A stretch of 6,188 nt of DNA from Magnetovibrio sp. GTDB taxonomy: Bacteria; Pseudomonadota; Alphaproteobacteria; Rhodospirillales; Magnetovibrionaceae. How positions within the stretch are numbered: position 1 is the first letter of the stretch; each line of letters starts with the position of its first letter. The notes under the pieces were generated by a model. That model was not told the DNA's origin. It ran no database searches and saw only the letters and a program-made list of their open reading frames with translations. The stretch lies in NCBI GenBank assembly GCA_016764335.1, contig JAESSB010000039.1, positions 5,531 through 11,718 on the forward strand, in the 5' to 3' direction. The position numbers were made by a program, and so were the translations under genes. Positions 5,001 to 6,188 of this stretch are shown one piece after another.

Positions 5001-5182
5001 GTGCCACCACCTTTTTGGTTGTTTGAAATGGACGTTTGCTCTACATAATAATCTAACGCCTCGGCCCATTTACAATCAGCGCTTGGGTAGGCTTTGTCGA
5101 TCGCTTCGTCTTCGTCAGTAGCATCAACGAACACGATTCCTTGACGTGCAGGGAAGTTCCACTTGACTTTAAATCTAGCCAT
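4997..5182 (-). CDS. Hypothetical 61-aa protein
   Basis: I do not recognise the family. Its layout is a small alpha/beta domain: strand ARFKVKWNF, strand GIVFVDATDEDEA leading into helix AIDKAY, then CKWAEALDYYVE. The pattern of a strand followed by an acidic turn and helix resembles small phage proteins that end in a similar fold, but no function follows. The ATG at 5180-5182 has an excellent ribosome binding site (AGGAGG, five bases upstream) and overlaps the preceding gene by eight bases; this rules out the longer frame starting at 5293. It ends in EQTS plus a nine-residue tail rich in Asn and Gly that contains the next gene's ribosome binding site. Confidence 0.78.
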   Translation of the reverse strand: MARFKVKWNFPARQGIVFVDATDEDEAIDKAYPSADCKWAEALDYYVEQTSISNNQKGGGT

Positions 5183-5495
5183 TTTGACCTCCTTCGGAAT
5201 CCGACGTTTGGTTGCGGCCCGTTTCAATGCGGTGCCAGTTAGCCATTGCCGCCGCCGCTGTGATGATGTGGTGCAAATATTGCTCACGATCATTGTATCG
5301 TGCGGCTTGAATTGCCTTGGTTGTCAGGTAAGCAACCACCCAAAGCCATTCCTCCGGCGACTTGTTTGCGTCGTGATCTTCACCCCAGCGTGCGGTTTGG
5401 TGCGCCGCTTCGATCTGAGCCGCTTCAAGAAAATCCTTGGTATGCGGACGCTCAATCAGGTCTCGTATTTCAGCTTCGGATAGATGCTCAAACAT
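5175..5495 (-). CDS. Conserved phage protein, 106 aa, helical
   Basis: The pattern EAAHQTARWGEDHDANK followed by PEEWLWVVAYLTTKAIQAA and HHIITAAAAMANWH recurs, as I recall, in small phage and prophage proteins of unknown role. The helical layout with conserved His, Glu and Asp residues recalls all-alpha nucleotide pyrophosphohydrolases, but no clear MazG motif is visible, so I make no enzymatic claim. Helices run at about 5-35, 47-65 and 70-95. The ATG at 5493-5495 has GGAG six bases upstream and overlaps the DUF551 gene by eight bases; an in-frame ATG at 5610-5612 lies inside that gene and lacks support. The conserved domain ends near ANWH, and the boundary motif NQTS with a short tail follows. 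Confidence 0.82.
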   Translation of the reverse strand: MFEHLSEAEIRDLIERPHTKDFLEAAQIEAAHQTARWGEDHDANKSPEEWLWVVAYLTTKAIQAARYNDREQYLHHIITAAAAMANWHRIETGRNQTSDSEGGQNG

Positions 5496-5769
5496 CGTCG
5501 TCTCCACTGGACGTTTGAGCACATATTTTGTGGAACTCGTTCTGCATTTTATTGGCTCCGTCTTCTGAGTTTGGTGGACATGGGCATGGATGCCAAAGTA
5601 TTGGCGCGGCAACTAACGTCTGCATGTCGTCGGGGGCCGTTCCGAGTAACCAAGCTTCATCATCGGTAAATGGATTTTTCACCCAATGTGCGGCGTAAAC
5701 TTCGGTGCCGGACCAAATCAAAACCCGCTGGTCTTTTGGGGCTGTTTCTATGGGTTGCCATTTATTCAT
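5488..5769 (-). CDS. DUF551-like protein (copy 1)
   Basis: A 93-residue protein of the DUF551-like type: WQPIETAPKDQRVLIW at 4-19, VYAAHWV, a second tryptophan (AWLLGTAP) and the closing PILWHPCPCPP at about 56-66, which matches the family's usual W-x-P-x-P-x-P-P ending. Function is unknown. After the domain there is an extension of about 27 residues ending in the boundary motif AQTS and SGDDDV. The ATG at 5767-5769 overlaps the previous stop as ATGA, pointing to coupled translation. It is a relative of the gene at 4776-5000, from which it differs in the length of the middle and the C-terminal extension. Confidence 0.88.
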   Translation of the reverse strand: MNKWQPIETAPKDQRVLIWSGTEVYAAHWVKNPFTDDEAWLLGTAPDDMQTLVAAPILWHPCPCPPNSEDGANKMQNEFHKICAQTSSGDDDV

Positions 5770-5966
5770 TGTTGGATACCGCCGTGCACGGGAATTGCCC
5801 CCAGCCTCGACCGTCGAATTCCGAGCGTGCTGTTTTGGTGACGCATTTCTTCACGCGCTATGTCCATGGCTTTTTTGACATTATCCATAATGATTTGATC
5901 GTCAGACGGAATTGATTGAGCAACCGCCGAGCCAAGGAGCCCATATATTTCCTCAATTCGTGTCAT
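5766..5966 (-). CDS. Hypothetical 66-aa protein
   Basis: I do not recognise the family. The first two thirds are predicted helical (IEEIYGLLGSAVAQ, then DNVKKAMDIAREEM), with a basic, glycine-containing C-terminal part (GIRRSRLGAIPVHGG). No membrane segment is seen. The ATG at 5964-5966 has AAGGA eight bases upstream and follows the previous stop by 18 bases. Its TGA stop overlaps the start of the DUF551 gene. Unlike most genes to its left it lacks the QTS boundary motif, so it lies outside the repeated-cassette section. Confidence 0.72.
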   Translation of the reverse strand: MTRIEEIYGLLGSAVAQSIPSDDQIIMDNVKKAMDIAREEMRHQNSTLGIRRSRLGAIPVHGGIQQ

Positions 5967-5984
5967 AACGTAGTCCTTTTCAGG

Positions 5985-6188
5985 TCAGTTTGCGTTTAAA
6001 TCCGGTAGGGGCATGGTGTCGCTTTCTGACAAATTATCGTCCAGAGGGTTGCCACCGGGTACTGGCTCGGCCTCAAGGGCTTCGGCGTCGGATTGGTCGG
6101 CAATGGCGGCGAGCTCATCCTTGATGGGCAAAAGGGATTTTTGTTTTTCTTTGTCCAATTTCCCCCACCATTCAGTCATGCGCGCCCG
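5985..6188 (-). CDS. Hypothetical acidic-tailed protein, possibly the C-terminal end of a larger one
   Basis: The frame is open to the right edge of the window, so the true start may lie outside. An ATG at 6177-6179 would give 64 residues, but only nine bases precede it (CGGGCGCGC), with no ribosome binding site. Residues 1-35 look helical (EWWGKLDKEKQKSLLP, then DELAAIADQSDAEALE). The remainder is acidic and disordered, ending PLPDLNAN. Acidic, proline-rich tails occur on phage single-strand annealing and other DNA-metabolism proteins, but I cannot assign this one. A degenerate relative of the boundary motif (CAAACTGACC) overlaps its stop codon. Confidence 0.6.
   Translation of the reverse strand, partial: RARMTEWWGKLDKEKQKSLLPIKDELAAIADQSDAEALEAEPVPGGNPLDDNLSESDTMPLPDLNAN

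Larger units (their letters stand above)
3577..5517 (-). repeat. Recurrent CAAACGTC(C) boundary motif at gene 3' ends
   Basis: On the minus strand CAAACGTCC occurs exactly at 3810-3818, 4064-4072, 4597-4605, 5030-5038 and 5509-5517. It occurs as CAAACGTCG at 5202-5210 and as TTAACGTCC at 3577-3585. Every copy is 13-29 bases before the next gene's start codon (about 37 bases before the TTG of the methyltransferase remnant's neighbour region does not apply) and is read as Gln-Thr-Ser in frame. Codons CAA and ACG are identical in six copies, so the DNA or RNA is conserved and not only the peptide. Copies 3811-3824 and 5203-5216 share 14 bases. A weaker trace (GTCGGATTC) ends the DUF551-like gene near 4798-4806. 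It is most likely a recombination-prone module boundary; a regulatory RNA site or peptide tag are alternatives. Confidence 0.85.

Noticed and set aside
3577..5517. CRISPR array or integron attC sites as an explanation of the recurring motif
   Set aside because: The repeats are 8-9 bases, irregularly spaced (about 170-530 bases), lie inside coding sequence and lack the folded structure of attC sites.
5496..5612. N-terminal extension of the 106-aa protein
   Set aside because: The extension lies in the coding region of the DUF551 gene, and the ATG at 5495 has a clear GGAG site.

Overview
The window looks like one end of an integrated phage or phage-derived element in an alphaproteobacterium, probably Rhodobacterales-like. 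This rests on resemblance: the small helix-turn-helix protein and the second integrase read like the Xis/Int pairs of Roseobacter-type prophages, and the small genes (two DUF551-like proteins, a phage-type SAM methyltransferase, a cytosine-methyltransferase remnant) are typical phage accessory genes. The species cannot be fixed from the sequence. All recognised genes lie on the minus strand.

Layout from left to right. 1-544 is non-coding, with GC-rich hairpins, a long imperfect inverted repeat and short direct repeats. 545-1579 is a tyrosine integrase (Int1). 1706-1795 is a complete tRNA-Ser(CGA) with encoded CCA. 1837-2871 is a second, unrelated tyrosine integrase (Int2). 2831-3112 is a small helix-turn-helix protein, probably an excisionase or regulator. 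3132-3442 is a collapsed C5-cytosine DNA methyltransferase that keeps only its first 36 and last 69 residues, in different frames. 3535-6179 is a tightly packed leftward operon of nine small genes, most joined by overlapping stop and start codons. Its promoter lies beyond the right edge.

Read in the direction of transcription (right to left), the operon gives an acidic-tailed protein (possibly a C-terminal fragment), a 66-aa protein, a DUF551-like protein, a 106-aa phage-family protein, a 61-aa protein, a second DUF551-like protein, a 70-aa protein, a SAM-dependent methyltransferase, a small membrane protein and an 81-aa protein. Then come the methyltransferase remnant, the HTH protein and Int2, which ends 41 bases from the tRNA.

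The most unusual signal is a short sequence, CAAACGTC (minus strand). It recurs near the 3' end of six of these otherwise unrelated genes, with a seventh degenerate copy. It is always in the same frame (Gln-Thr-Ser) and with identical codons. Each copy is followed by a short variable tail that already holds the next gene's ribosome binding site. This makes the operon look like a string of exchangeable cassettes joined at an in-frame boundary sequence. Also notable are the microhomology-like deletion scar in the methyltransferase, the tRNA sitting between two different integrases, and an 11-bp direct repeat between Int2 and the tRNA that could be integrase arm sites.
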